A program made the position numbers and the translations under genes. The notes below the pieces were generated by a model that saw only the letters and a program-made list of their open reading frames with translations, was not told where the DNA came from and searched no databases. Shown one piece after another: positions 21,025-32,651 of a stretch of DNA of 39,403 nucleotides. Position 1 is the first letter of the stretch. Each line of letters begins with the position of its first letter. Source of the stretch: Pseudomonadales bacterium (GTDB taxonomy: Bacteria; Pseudomonadota; Gammaproteobacteria; Pseudomonadales; Azotimanducaceae); assembly GCA_029246605.1 (NCBI GenBank), contig JAQWMV010000153.1:1-39403 (forward strand). The letters are read 5' to 3'.

Positions 21025-21746
21025 CAGGCAGAGGCGTTATTCTGACCCGACCAATAGGTTACAACAGCGAATTTATGCGTCGCATAACTGACGCCGGGTA
21101 TCATGGGGTTGAGCGACCGTTGTTGACGATTGAGGAAGTTGTACCGGACGATTTATCCAAGGCACGTGTTGTCAATTTGGATCAGTATGACGTGGTGGTG
21201 TTCGTCAGTCGTAATGCCGTGCGATATGGTATGCCTCACCTCACTGGCCGCTGGCCACAATGGCCGGAGGCGCTTAGATGGTGTGCGGTTGGCGCACAGA
21301 CAGCTGATGAACTGCAGCGCTATGATCTTAATGCGATCTATCCTGAGAATGAGGGCGCGCAGGGCCTGCTTTCTGCCATGGACTGGCAGGGTGCTGACAA
21401 AGTTTTGATTGTTAGGGGTAAAGGGGGGCTTGCGACCCTGCGGGATGGGCTTGAAGCGCGGGCTATTACGGTAGACTATTTGGAGGTCTATGAGCGTGTG
21501 GGCAACCCGCATGTAACGTTGCATCAGGAAGTGATCGATTTGCGACTCGATGTTGTTGTTTTGACTTCCGGTGAAGGGGTAGACCCTTTGTGTGCGTCAA
21601 TTGCCGAGGATGTGTTAAGCGAAATGACCATTGTTGTGCCGAGTGAACGAATCAGGGAAGCGCTGGTTGCAAAAGGCCTGAACAATATTCTTGTGAGCGG
21701 AAGTACCAGTGATGAAGCAATGCTAACGACCCTGGCGTCGATTTAA
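21021..21746 (+). CDS. hemD: Uroporphyrinogen-III synthase
   Basis: GRGVILTRPIGYNSEFMRRITDAGYHGVERPLL; DVVVFVSRNAV; overlaps hemC. Confidence 0.9.
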   Translation: MTGRGVILTRPIGYNSEFMRRITDAGYHGVERPLLTIEEVVPDDLSKARVVNLDQYDVVVFVSRNAVRYGMPHLTGRWPQWPEALRWCAVGAQTADELQRYDLNAIYPENEGAQGLLSAMDWQGADKVLIVRGKGGLATLRDGLEARAITVDYLEVYERVGNPHVTLHQEVIDLRLDVVVLTSGEGVDPLCASIAEDVLSEMTIVVPSERIREALVAKGLNNILVSGSTSDEAMLTTLASI

Positions 21747-21755
21747 GGATGACCT

Positions 21756-22769
21756 ATGTCTGAACAGGAAAACCAGCGCAGTACTCGATCCCCCGTCAGT
21801 TGGATCGCCATGGTGCTATCGTTTACGGCACTTGGTGTCGCGGGATATGCTGTTTTTTTGTGGCAGGGAAGTGCCGGGAATGTCATGTCAATCAATCAAG
21901 ACATTGCAGCGCTCAGTCAACGTCTCAAGGCGCAGGACAGCACACGCCGAGATGAGCAGGAGGCATTTGCCCTGCTCCAGCGCACCCAGGAGGAAAACCT
22001 TGAACAATTGCGGTCACATCTAGATGCTGCTGTTCAGCAACTTCAACAGGATCGACAAACGACCCGTAGCGATTGGTTTCTCGCTGAAGTTGAGTATTTA
22101 TTACGAATCGCAAACCAACGTGTGTTGATGGACAAAGATCCAGCGAGTGCAATTGCGTTGCTCCAGGCAGCGGATCAAATACTGGCGGAAAATAACACCA
22201 ACAGCCACTTGCTGCGCAGTACTATCGCTCAGGATATGGCAAACCTGCAAGCTGCAGAACGACTTGATGTGGCAGGCATTTACCTGGCGATTGCAGCACA
22301 GATTCGCCTTGTCGATGGGTTACAACGAACAGTACATCGTTTTGCACCCGAGATACCAGAGAAGGCGCGGGGCACACCGACCGAAACGGGAATCTGGTCT
22401 ACAGTGAGCCACCTCGGTGATCGGTTTACCAGTGTATTACTACGATATGTGGATTTTCGGCGCACCACAGAAAAGATCAGTCCAATACTGCCGCCAGACG
22501 AGGAATACTATCTGCGTCAGAACCTCATCTTAAGTTTGCAGCAAGCACAAATGGGATTGCTTCGTGAGCGACCCGTTGTCTTTTCGACTTCCTTTTCGGA
22601 TGCCAGCGCATGGCTAGGGGAATACTTCGATCCTGATCACCCGCTTACGCTAGCGATGCAAGCGGTGTTTGAAGAGTTACAGGCAGTAAACGTCGCCTAT
22701 GATTTACCGGATGCATCTGCATCGCTGCGGGAAGTCAGAGCGCTCTCTCGCAGTCAGGTAGCGCAATGA
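21756..22769 (+). CDS. hemX: HemX-like uroporphyrinogen-III C-methyltransferase-family membrane protein
   Basis: N-terminal TM segment, coiled coil, DWFLAEVEYLLRIANQRVLMDKDPASAIALLQAADQIL; gene order hemC-hemD-hemX-hemY. Confidence 0.9.
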   Translation: MSEQENQRSTRSPVSWIAMVLSFTALGVAGYAVFLWQGSAGNVMSINQDIAALSQRLKAQDSTRRDEQEAFALLQRTQEENLEQLRSHLDAAVQQLQQDRQTTRSDWFLAEVEYLLRIANQRVLMDKDPASAIALLQAADQILAENNTNSHLLRSTIAQDMANLQAAERLDVAGIYLAIAAQIRLVDGLQRTVHRFAPEIPEKARGTPTETGIWSTVSHLGDRFTSVLLRYVDFRRTTEKISPILPPDEEYYLRQNLILSLQQAQMGLLRERPVVFSTSFSDASAWLGEYFDPDHPLTLAMQAVFEELQAVNVAYDLPDASASLREVRALSRSQVAQ

Positions 22770-23905
22770 AACGCCTGGCGATTATCTCACTCTGCTGCGT
22801 GTTATTTGCCGGCTGGCTGGGAACGCTGGTCGCCAGGGATCCTGGCTACGTGCTCATTGCGTATCAGGACTACCGGTTCCAGACCAGCCTCTGGATCATG
22901 GTTGCGCTGGTTTGGGTCACCGCTGTTGCCTTGTACTATTTGTTTCGCTTGCTACGCCTCGTGTTGGTTAGTCAATCATCCCTTCGGGATTGGCAGGCTG
23001 GACGAAAAGCAAAACGGGCCCATGAACTAACCCATAAAGGAATGGCGTTGCTGGCATCTGGTGAGTATTCCCGGGCTGAGAAATATTTGTTGAGCGGTGC
23101 AGACCAAACTGATCAGCCTGGCACCTACTACCTCGCTGCTGCCAAAGCTGCTGAAGCACAGCAGGATAGCGAACAGCGCGAAACGCTGTTGAGAAAAGCG
23201 GTAGAGGTGGATGATGAACTTAGTACAGCAGCATCCGTTAGCGCTGCAGAGATGGCGGCCACGCGTGGTGATTGGCAGCGCTGTCTTGATAGTCTGCGGA
23301 ACGTCAAAGCAAATGATCTGGTGCTAAGACTGCAGAAGCGAGCTCTTTGTGAACTAGAAGACTGGCAGACATTGGTTGATCTGTTACCGGTGTTGCGAAG
23401 CGCAGGTTTGGTTTCCTTTGAATTTGAAAAGACCCTGGCACTGCACAGGCTTGCCGCCAAAAACCTGTATGACGACAGCAGGACGAGGCTATATAAAAAA
23501 CTTGATGATCGTGTTCGCGTTGATCCAGAGGTCGTGATGTGTTTTGTGCAATCAATGATTGACGAACGTACGGCGGAGGTCAACCTACGCCGGGCAATCA
23601 AGAAGGACTGGCAACCTCAATACATTCAGGCCTATGCGGCGCTAGGCTCGATGACACTGACAACGCGCATAAAACAGGCAGAATTCTGGCTAAAAAAACA
23701 TGACGATGCTGATGTCAATTTCGCCTTGGCTACGATGTATGAGAAAGCTGGTGAACATGAAAAGGCTCGAGCCGCATGTCAGAAAAGCATTGATCAAACA
23801 CCGTCGCAGAGAAGTGTTGCGATGATGGCAAATTACCTGGCGAATGATGGTGAATATGCTGCCAGCAACGATTATCTGAAGCAGGCAATGACGCTGGTTA
23901 ACTAG
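22766..23905 (+). CDS. hemY: HemY TPR-repeat protein
   Basis: Two TM segments, DPGYVLIAYQDYRFQTSLW, HELTHKGMALLASGEYSRAEKYL; hem operon position. Confidence 0.92.
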   Translation: MKRLAIISLCCVLFAGWLGTLVARDPGYVLIAYQDYRFQTSLWIMVALVWVTAVALYYLFRLLRLVLVSQSSLRDWQAGRKAKRAHELTHKGMALLASGEYSRAEKYLLSGADQTDQPGTYYLAAAKAAEAQQDSEQRETLLRKAVEVDDELSTAASVSAAEMAATRGDWQRCLDSLRNVKANDLVLRLQKRALCELEDWQTLVDLLPVLRSAGLVSFEFEKTLALHRLAAKNLYDDSRTRLYKKLDDRVRVDPEVVMCFVQSMIDERTAEVNLRRAIKKDWQPQYIQAYAALGSMTLTTRIKQAEFWLKKHDDADVNFALATMYEKAGEHEKARAACQKSIDQTPSQRSVAMMANYLANDGEYAASNDYLKQAMTLVN

Positions 23906-23929
23906 AGCAGAGGCGGACAGAAACTAGTT

Positions 23930-24652
23930 TTAGCCATTTGTTGTTCTGGGCGCGTAGGTGAATACATCTGAAAACATATTTTCCGGTGGCATGCCGCGCG
24001 CGACAAAGGTGTCCAGAGTCGCATAGACCATGCCTGGGCTACCCCCGAGGTAGACAGTAACATCCTTCAGGTCAGTAAAATCCTCCAATGCTACGTTGCC
24101 TACCAGGCCGGTTCGTCCGGTCCAGTCGGGTGAAGTCTCGGGTTCGCTAATGACGGGTTCGTAATGGAAGTGAGAATTATCTTTCTGCCATTGTCGGCAT
24201 AGCGAGTCCAAATACAAATCCTGGTGAGTAAGGACTCCCCAATAAAGATATACCGGTTTCCTGTGCCCCAGGTGCTGCAGATGTTCAGAGATACTTTTCA
24301 TCTGTGTTATGCCGGTGCTTGCAGCGAGCAGAATTAACGGTTTGTCTGGAGCTGATTCGACGTAACAGTCCCCTTTGGGTGCATTGATAAGAATTTCCTG
24401 CGACGTATCCAGCAAGTGTTCTATATCATCGGAATCCGATGAGTCGGGTGTGGGACGGATATGCAGTTCTATCGAATCACTAACGTGTGGTGCGTTGGCG
24501 ATTGAAAATGGACATCTTTTGTCCGGCAAAATGATCTCAAGATATTGCCCTGCCTTGAAATGCAGCGGCTGCTCTGGAGTCAACACTAATCGGCGCGTAT
24601 CGCTGTTGTAATACTCCAGCGATTTTACGAGGCAGTCGATATGTTTTGACAT
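23930..24652 (-). CDS. NAD(P)H-flavin reductase / CDP-6-deoxy-glucoseen reductase-like oxidoreductase
   Basis: HFKAGQYLEIILPDKRCPFSIANAP, LILLAASTGITQMKSISEHL, VYLYWGVLTHQDLYLD, VYLGGSPGMVYATLDTFVARGMPPENMFSDVF. Confidence 0.85.
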   Translation of the reverse strand: MSKHIDCLVKSLEYYNSDTRRLVLTPEQPLHFKAGQYLEIILPDKRCPFSIANAPHVSDSIELHIRPTPDSSDSDDIEHLLDTSQEILINAPKGDCYVESAPDKPLILLAASTGITQMKSISEHLQHLGHRKPVYLYWGVLTHQDLYLDSLCRQWQKDNSHFHYEPVISEPETSPDWTGRTGLVGNVALEDFTDLKDVTVYLGGSPGMVYATLDTFVARGMPPENMFSDVFTYAPRTTNG

Positions 24653-24784
24653 TTACGTGATTACCATCCGAAGTTTCCAGAACAGGACTAAACTAGATTC
24701 CGTCCAGCAATTCGACAACTTGAAGCGACATTCCAAAGGAGCTATCAGAAACTATTGGCTCGGCCTCTGATCCTTGGACAAGAA

Positions 24785-26044
24785 CTAGCTTCTCTTCATG
24801 GCTGAGAAAAATTCTTCGTTGGTTTTTGTCTTACGCAATCTATCCAACAAAAATTCAATGGCAGCAAGATCATCCATTTCGTGAAGAATCTTACGCAGGA
24901 TCCAGACTTTCTGTAATTGCTCATCCGTCATCAGCAATTCTTCTTTTCGAGTACCAGATCGTCGGATATTAATGGCAGGGTAAACACGCTTTTCAGCGAT
25001 CTTACGCTCCAGGTGTAGCTCTAGATTACCTGTGCCCTTGAACTCCTCGTAGATGACTTCGTCCATCTTCGAGCCGGTGTCGATAAGACAGGTAGCAATG
25101 ATGGTTAAGCTAGCACCCTCTTCCAAATTCCTGGCTGCGCCAAAAAATCTCTTGGGTCGTTCCAGTGCATGGGCATCAACACCACCGGTCAGTACTTTCC
25201 CGGAAGCCGGGATAACGGTGTTGTAGGCTCTTGCAAGACGTGTAATTGAATCCAATAAGATAATGACATCGGTTTTATGTTCTACTAGTCGTTTGGCCTT
25301 TTCGATAACCATTTCCGCAACCTGTACGTGTCGTGAAGGTGGCTCATCGAAGGTGCTGGCGACAACTTCGCCACGTACCAGACGTTGCATCTCCGTGACT
25401 TCCTCAGGACGCTCATCGATTAACAGAACGATGAGATGACACTCAGGATTGTTGCGCATAATGGATTGCGCCACGTTTTGTAAAATAAGTGTTTTACCGG
25501 CTTTCGGTGGCGATACGATTAATCCACGCTGGCCTTTACCGATGGGCGCCGTTAGATCAATGATTCTGGCGGTTAGGTCTTCCGTACTGCCATTTCCAGC
25601 TTCCAGACACAACGGAATATCAGGATGCAGCGGTGTGAGGTTCTCAAATAGAATCTTGTTTTTGGACTCGCTCGGGTCGGTAAAATTGATCTGATCAACT
25701 TTCAAAAGCGCAAAATAACGCTCACTGTCCTTAGGCGGCCTGATTTTGCCAGATACCGTGTCCCCTGTTCTTAAGTTGAAGCGCCGTATCTGACTGGGTG
25801 AAACGTAGATATCATCCGGGCCTGCAAGGTATGAGCTGTCGGGTGATCGTAGGAAGCCAAATCCATCCTGTAGAATTTCAAGAGTCCCATCGCCAAAGAT
25901 GGATTCACCGCTCTTGGCGTGTTTGCGTAAGACATTGGCGATAATTTCTTGTTTTCGAGAGCGACCGAGGTTGTCCATTCCCATCTCGTGGGCGATTTCT
26001 AGTAATTCGGGTATAGGTTTAGCTTTTAGATCAGTTAGATTCAT
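24785..26044 (-). CDS. rho: Transcription termination factor Rho
   Basis: [77 protein letters not shown]. Confidence 0.98.
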   Translation of the reverse strand: MNLTDLKAKPIPELLEIAHEMGMDNLGRSRKQEIIANVLRKHAKSGESIFGDGTLEILQDGFGFLRSPDSSYLAGPDDIYVSPSQIRRFNLRTGDTVSGKIRPPKDSERYFALLKVDQINFTDPSESKNKILFENLTPLHPDIPLCLEAGNGSTEDLTARIIDLTAPIGKGQRGLIVSPPKAGKTLILQNVAQSIMRNNPECHLIVLLIDERPEEVTEMQRLVRGEVVASTFDEPPSRHVQVAEMVIEKAKRLVEHKTDVIILLDSITRLARAYNTVIPASGKVLTGGVDAHALERPKRFFGAARNLEEGASLTIIATCLIDTGSKMDEVIYEEFKGTGNLELHLERKIAEKRVYPAINIRRSGTRKEELLMTDEQLQKVWILRKILHEMDDLAAIEFLLDRLRKTKTNEEFFSAMKRS

Positions 26045-26295
26045 GAGTAGGTTTTTTTTGAGTTAAGGAAAGAAAATACGCGACTGCGCTAAGTTGTTAG
26101 TAAATTAGGTTTTTGTGGTTTGTAACGAAAATTTGGAAAGAATGATTACGAAGCCGTGTTAAGTCTTTCTAAGATATTACCTTGATTTGGGGGGTTTCGA
26201 ATCATTAACATTCGTTGAATGACGCTAAAATGCGATGTTTGAGGAGACTTGTCAACCTTTTTTCTTAGGAATGATTGACTCATCTCCCTTGGAAA

Positions 26296-26619
26296 TCAGA
26301 TGCTGCTATCGAGAAAAGCAGTTAGTTGTGATTTTGACAGGGCCCCAACTTTGGTTGCCTCGACTGCTCCATTCTTGAACAACATCAATGTAGGAATTCC
26401 ACGGATACCGTATTTAGGAGGGGTATCTTCGTTTGCATCGATATCGAGCTTGCAGATTTTGATTTTGCCGTCGTATTCAGAGGCAATTTCTTCGAGTACG
26501 GGCGCAATTACTTTACAGGGCCCACACCATTCAGCCCAATAATCAACCAGTACTGGCAAATCGGAACTAAGTACTTCGCTTTCAAAAGTGTCATCAGAGA
26601 CATGATTGATGTCTGACAT
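26296..26619 (-). CDS. trxA: Thioredoxin 1
   Basis: [37 protein letters not shown]; upstream of rho. Confidence 0.96.
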   Translation of the reverse strand: MSDINHVSDDTFESEVLSSDLPVLVDYWAEWCGPCKVIAPVLEEIASEYDGKIKICKLDIDANEDTPPKYGIRGIPTLMLFKNGAVEATKVGALSKSQLTAFLDSSI

Positions 26620-26738
26620 GGTTACTCCAAAAAAAGTGCGTTAAAAAGATAGAGTCATATCCTAAGCCGCCACTCAAAATTTAACAATCCCTAGAGCGGA
26701 AAACAGACGAATCGATGACCCATTGGTCTAAAAAAATG

Positions 26739-27767
<1,029 letters not shown>

Positions 27768-27850
27768 CTATCTTGTCATTCGCTCGTTTGTTTACATAGA
27801 TTTAGCTAAAGGCTTTAATTAAATGCCATTACCTTACTCTGGGCTAGCTT

Positions 27851-29125
27851 ATGAAATTCGGCATCTTTTACGAACATCAATTGCCCCGTCCCTGGCGCGA
27901 GGGGGCCGAGCTCAAGCTATTTCAGGATGCCTTGGAACAGGTTGAACTGGCCGATCGCATAGGGATCGATCATGCCTGGGAGGTTGAGCATCATCTTTTA
28001 GAAGAGTATTCGCATTCCTCAGCACCAGAGATATTCCTGGCGGCAGCGTCGCAACGGACCAAAAATATACGTCTGGGCCATGGCATTCGTCAGGTCATCG
28101 CGAATTACAATCATCCCGCAAGAACGGCTGAATGCATTGCAACGTTGGATCTGGTGTCCAACGGCCGGGTGGACTTTGGCACCGGGGAGTCGGCGGCGAT
28201 CCTGGAGCTAGACGGATTCGACGTTCCCGTAGCGTCGAAACGGGCGCAGTATCTGGAGGCCACCGAGCAAATAGCCAATATGCTGGCGATGGACCGTTAC
28301 CGCGGTTTTAAGGGCAAATACTTTGAGATGCCCTGTAGAAATATAGTACCCAAAACCGTACAAAAACCACATCCACCGATGTGGGTGGCCTGTTCCAGTC
28401 GCGAAACCATCAAGATGGCGGCAAGGTTGGGTATCGGCGCATTAACATTCGCTTTTGTAGATCCCTCGGAAGCCAGACATTGGGTGGATGAGTACTACGA
28501 TATTATTAAAAGCGATAAGTGCGTACCGATTGGTCATACGGTCAATGCAAACATCTGCATGGTCACAAGCTTTTCCTTACATCAGGATCGGGAGGAAGCA
28601 ATAAAACGAGGCTTGGAAGGTTTCGAGTTCTTTGGCTTTGCGCTTGGCTCTTTGTATGGTTTTGGTGAACACAGACCTGGAAGGACTAATCTGTTTGAGC
28701 AATTTAAAACCCTGCGTGATAAGCGATTGAGCGAAAGTCCATTGGATTTCAGCAGAGCGTTACTGGCTGAAAAAGGTGGCATCGGGACACCGGATGACAT
28801 GCGCAAACACCTAAAGAAATTCGAGGACGTCGGTGTTGATCAGGTCACGCTCATTCAGCAGGCAGGGCTGAACAAGCATGAACATATTTGCGAGTCACTG
28901 GCGCGATTTGGAAGTGAAGTGTTACCTGAGTTTAAAGCAAGGGAAGCCGCAAGAGAGGCCAAAAAATCCGGAGAACTAGCGCCTTACATCGCAGCAGCGA
29001 TGGCTCGTAAGCAGTATATGCCAGCACTTAAGGAGGATGAGATCCCGACATTTCCTGCCCTCGGTCGGTCCGTCGTTGAAGGTCAAGCAGACCCAAACAA
29101 AGCGGTTGTAAAAAGTAAGTCTTAG
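27851..29125 (+). CDS. LLM-class flavin-dependent oxidoreductase (bacterial luciferase-like)
   Basis: MKFGIFYEHQLPRPWREGAELKLFQDALEQVELADRIGIDHAWEVEHH...NIRLGHGIRQVIANYNHPARTAECIATLDLVSNGRVDFGTGES. Confidence 0.9.
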   Translation: MKFGIFYEHQLPRPWREGAELKLFQDALEQVELADRIGIDHAWEVEHHLLEEYSHSSAPEIFLAAASQRTKNIRLGHGIRQVIANYNHPARTAECIATLDLVSNGRVDFGTGESAAILELDGFDVPVASKRAQYLEATEQIANMLAMDRYRGFKGKYFEMPCRNIVPKTVQKPHPPMWVACSSRETIKMAARLGIGALTFAFVDPSEARHWVDEYYDIIKSDKCVPIGHTVNANICMVTSFSLHQDREEAIKRGLEGFEFFGFALGSLYGFGEHRPGRTNLFEQFKTLRDKRLSESPLDFSRALLAEKGGIGTPDDMRKHLKKFEDVGVDQVTLIQQAGLNKHEHICESLARFGSEVLPEFKAREAAREAKKSGELAPYIAAAMARKQYMPALKEDEIPTFPALGRSVVEGQADPNKAVVKSKS

Positions 29126-30987
29126 GCTTCAAGTGTTTGAGTGATTTCCAACCACTCGGTTTCGCGATCGTTGATCTGTGTTTTTAGTTCTATCTGGTCC
29201 TTAAGCAATTGTTGAAGGCTACTACCCTGTTCTCGTGTATAGATATCGGGATCAGAAAGTGCTGTTTCGACCTCCTGTATTTTGCGCTGAAGCCTGTCCA
29301 TTTGTTGTTCAATAGCTCTGATACGAGTGCGTAGTTGTCTGGCGGTTTTATGGCCGGGGACTTTCGCTTTCTCGGGTGGAGAATCTTGAGGTATTTCCCC
29401 GGTGTTTGTTTCGGCACCAGTGCATTTAGAAAAGATTCTTGTTTTGTAGTCTGATAGGTCTCCCTCGAAGCGCTGTACCCTGCCATCTTCAATCAGCAGA
29501 AATTCATTCACGGTGTTGGCCAGTAGATGTCGATCATGAGAAATAAGTACGATGGCACCGGAAAATTCCTGGAGTGCAACGGTCAGCGCCTGGCACATAT
29601 CCATATCAAGATGATTGGTGGGTTCGTCCAGTAATAACAGATTTGGCTTTTGGTAAGCGATGATAGAAAGTGCGAGTCGAGCCTTTTCACCACCCGATAG
29701 TGTACTCACAGACTGGCTCACCTGATCGCCTTGAAAATCAAAGCCACCTAAGTAGTCTCTCACCTGTTGTGCGGATACGGATTTGTTCAGGGCCTGTATG
29801 TGGGTAAAGGCAGACTCGTCCAATCTCAGATTCTCGACCTGCTGTTGTGAGTAGTAACCAATTTTCAGATTGATACCGTGGGTTCTTTCCCCCTGCAATA
29901 TTTCAAGACTCCCTGCCAAACTGCGCATCAGAGTGGATTTCCCTGCACCGTTGTGTCCCAGTAATCCGTATCTATCGCCGGGCTGCAAACTAAGCCGAAC
30001 CTTATTTAGTACGGCCTCCTGGTAACCGAGGGAAGCTTTATCTAAAGACAGCAAAGGGTTTGAGATCTTGCCGGCTGTCGGAATAGTGAAATGAAACGGA
30101 GAGTCAATGTGTGCAGGCGCAATCAGTTCCATTCGAGCCAGCGCCTTCAAGCGGCTTTGTGCCTGACGCGCTTTGGTTGCTTTCGCCCTAAAGCGGCGCA
30201 CGAAATCTTGCATATGCGCAACCTCGCGTTGCTGTCGCTGATAGTTGCTCTGCTGCTCAGACAGGCGGGCAGCCTTTAGTTCCTCGAAGCGAGAATAGTT
30301 TCCGCGGAAAAATTCAATAATCTTGTGATTCAGATAAGCGATTTGGTTTACACATTCGTCCAGAAACGCTCTGTCATGTGAAATTAACAGCAAGGTGCCC
30401 TGGTACTTTTTGATCCAATTTGATAGCCAGAGGATAGCGTCTAGGTCCAGATGGTTTGTAGGTTCATCCAGTAACATTAGATCTGATGGTTGCATGAGTG
30501 TGCGCGCGAGGTTCAGGCGAATCTGCCAGCCACCGGAGAAGGCATTCACCGGTTGAAGCAACTCATCCTGATTGAAGCCCAGACCGATCATGAGTTGCTC
30601 GGCGCGCGCTCGTGCAGAATAACCATCGATGGCGGCCATCTGCTCATGCAGTTCCGCTAAGTGCTCGAATCGCTCTTCCTGTTCGGCTTCAGCAAGGGCT
30701 GCGCTAGCGGAAAAAAAGGCCTGATCCCCGGCAAGCACGTACTCGACCCCTGAGATTGCAGAGCTGATAGTTTCCTGTTGCATGTATGCCAAACGCGTTC
30801 CTGACGGGTAATCAACCTCTCCGGCCTCACCGTCCAATTCCCCAGCAATGAGTTTGAACAGACTGGTTTTTCCAGAGCCATTAGCGCCAACCAGACCAGT
30901 CTTTGTACCTTTACCAATGGTGAAAGAAACGTCCTGGAACAGCAGTTCCGTGCCGCGGCGCAAGGCGAGATTGGTTAGTGTCAACAT
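29122..30987 (-). CDS. ABC-F family ATPase (YheS-like)
   Basis: Two ABC cassettes (GANGSGKTSLFKLIAGEL; GHNGAGKSTLMRSLAG), FSGGWQIRLNLARTLM, LSGGEKARLALSII, LLDEPTNHLD twice. Confidence 0.95.
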   Translation of the reverse strand: MLTLTNLALRRGTELLFQDVSFTIGKGTKTGLVGANGSGKTSLFKLIAGELDGEAGEVDYPSGTRLAYMQQETISSAISGVEYVLAGDQAFFSASAALAEAEQEERFEHLAELHEQMAAIDGYSARARAEQLMIGLGFNQDELLQPVNAFSGGWQIRLNLARTLMQPSDLMLLDEPTNHLDLDAILWLSNWIKKYQGTLLLISHDRAFLDECVNQIAYLNHKIIEFFRGNYSRFEELKAARLSEQQSNYQRQQREVAHMQDFVRRFRAKATKARQAQSRLKALARMELIAPAHIDSPFHFTIPTAGKISNPLLSLDKASLGYQEAVLNKVRLSLQPGDRYGLLGHNGAGKSTLMRSLAGSLEILQGERTHGINLKIGYYSQQQVENLRLDESAFTHIQALNKSVSAQQVRDYLGGFDFQGDQVSQSVSTLSGGEKARLALSIIAYQKPNLLLLDEPTNHLDMDMCQALTVALQEFSGAIVLISHDRHLLANTVNEFLLIEDGRVQRFEGDLSDYKTRIFSKCTGAETNTGEIPQDSPPEKAKVPGHKTARQLRTRIRAIEQQMDRLQRKIQEVETALSDPDIYTREQGSSLQQLLKDQIELKTQINDRETEWLEITQTLEA

Positions 30988-31109
30988 AAGATGGTTTAAC
31001 GTAAGCGAAGGGCCAGTTTAGCATTCTGCGGGCGCCCGATGTGATAGTTGCTTTTACACAAAGCATTGGTATTGAATGTAGCAATTGTAGCTAAAGGAGA
31101 AACACAGTC

Positions 31110-31565
31110 ATGATGATCAAGGTAATGGTCTTCATTGTGGTACTGGCCTTCGCCGGCCCATTTTTTATCAAAGGGCCTGATGGAAAACCTTTGCTGACTA
31201 TCGACGAATTCATGTCTGATCTGTCTCCTGAGAATCTGATTCCCAATGCCGTAAAGTGAGCAGCAGAGCCAACAGCACGGGCGCTGACCAAGGTTTATAG
31301 GTGGCAGGATGAAGATGGTGTGTGGCAGTTTTCCGATAACCCTAATGATGCTCCCGGCGCAGAAGTCATGGAGTTAGACGGTAAAATCAATACCATTGAG
31401 TCTGTTGCTCCTCAGCCTGTTACAAAATCGCCCACAGCGATTCCAGGTGTCGCTACTGTATCGCCAGGCCAGGCTGCTGAGTTAATAAATACGGTAAACA
31501 ATCTGCAGGAAACTATCTACCAGCGCAAAGCAGATATGGATGCACTGAGCGGTATGCAGCGCTAG
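31110..31565 (+). pseudogene. DUF4124-domain protein with in-frame TGA between the N-terminal TM segment and the domain
   Basis: MMIKVMVFIVVLAFAGPFFIKGPDGKPLLTIDEFMSDLSPENLIPNAVK-TGA(31257-31259)-AAEPTARALTKVYRWQDEDGVWQFSDNPNDAPGAEVMELDGKIN..., same frame. Confidence 0.75.
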
Positions 31566-32056
31566 CGTATCGGTCTTACGATCTGAAATACATTTATCGC
31601 AATCAATCCGATAAAACCAACCAGCGTCCAGCCGGGGATACTAATACCAAAGAGTGTCCAGGCAATCTCGGCACAGGAGCCATCACCTGTAAGAATCATA
31701 TTCAGAACTTCGGTCAGTGGAAGCACCTCTAGTAGATAGTCAAGGCCTGGTCCGCAGGCGGGAACCTGATCTTTGGGTAGACTCTGCAGCCACAGCTGGC
31801 GAATAGCTAGCGCGGCACCAAGAGCGGCGGCCAGAATGGCACCAATGGCGTAAACACGGATGCCACGCACACCAGGGTGATGTACTGCTGCTATCAGAGT
31901 CACGAGCCCGGTCACAATAACCATCACCCGTTGCAGAATACACAAAGGACAGGGTTCCAAGTCCATAGCGTGTTCCATAAAAAGCGCGATGCCCATGAGT
32001 GCTGTGCACCCTGCGAATATCAAAAAATTAATGCTGCGTGAGCTGGGTAGATTCAT
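31562..32056 (-). CDS. dsbB: Disulfide bond formation protein B
   Basis: EHAMDLEPCPLCILQRV; QVPACGPGLDYLLEVLPL; GDGSCAEIAWTLFGISIPGWTLVGF. Confidence 0.94.
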   Translation of the reverse strand: MNLPSSRSINFLIFAGCTALMGIALFMEHAMDLEPCPLCILQRVMVIVTGLVTLIAAVHHPGVRGIRVYAIGAILAAALGAALAIRQLWLQSLPKDQVPACGPGLDYLLEVLPLTEVLNMILTGDGSCAEIAWTLFGISIPGWTLVGFIGLIAINVFQIVRPIR

Positions 32057-32651
32057 AATTTTGGACCGTATGGAGTTGTACCCAATTGTTTGAAAATGTC
32101 ACAAGTTCTGGAAAGAAAGTGGCGAAGTCCGCCTCCAGCGATTGTGCATGTTTCTCGAACTGAGTGAAACCGGATGCTAGTGGATTGTCTCTCTTAAGTT
32201 TACCAGAGAGGTATACCAAGGAGCGCTCGATAAACGCTGTGCTGCCATATTTTTCCATCGATCTATTGGAATGCATGTGCTTTGCTCGTAGAAGGCTGGA
32301 CTCTGATAACTGATCGGCATGATCCAATACTTCAGAGAGTGAACGGGCACAAAAATCTTCCAGCGATTCTGTGTGATAGTGGCGCCAGAATCGCGCCAGG
32401 AAGTGGTCATAAACAATATCAGTGATGATACCCCCGTAGCGTCGATAGGGTTTGTCGAAGCGTTTGTGACTCGCCTGTACCAGGGGATGAGCATCGGTAA
32501 ATGCGTCAATGCTGCGGTGCAGCTGTATCCCGGTTGCTATGCTCGGTGAAAAACGATCTGTCAGTCTGCCTCTGACCTCGTCGGCAAGCATGTTGCCAAC
32601 GAGTAAATCTGGGGAACCATCGGCGAGCGTAAAATGTGCCAGATGGTTCAT
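32028..32651 (-). CDS. acpH: ACP phosphodiesterase-like protein (AcpH/DUF479)
   Basis: MNHLAHFTLADGSPDLLVGNMLADEVRGR...GIQLHRSIDAFTDAHPLV...RRYGGIITDIVYDHFLARFW. Confidence 0.88.
   Translation of the reverse strand: MNHLAHFTLADGSPDLLVGNMLADEVRGRLTDRFSPSIATGIQLHRSIDAFTDAHPLVQASHKRFDKPYRRYGGIITDIVYDHFLARFWRHYHTESLEDFCARSLSEVLDHADQLSESSLLRAKHMHSNRSMEKYGSTAFIERSLVYLSGKLKRDNPLASGFTQFEKHAQSLEADFATFFPELVTFSNNWVQLHTVQNYESTQLTQH

Noticed and set aside
31257-31259. TGA in the DUF4124 gene as selenocysteine
   Set aside because: The family has no redox Cys at this linker, and no evident SECIS-like stem was seen immediately downstream; TGA is a normal stop for polA, engB, dapF, lysA and others.
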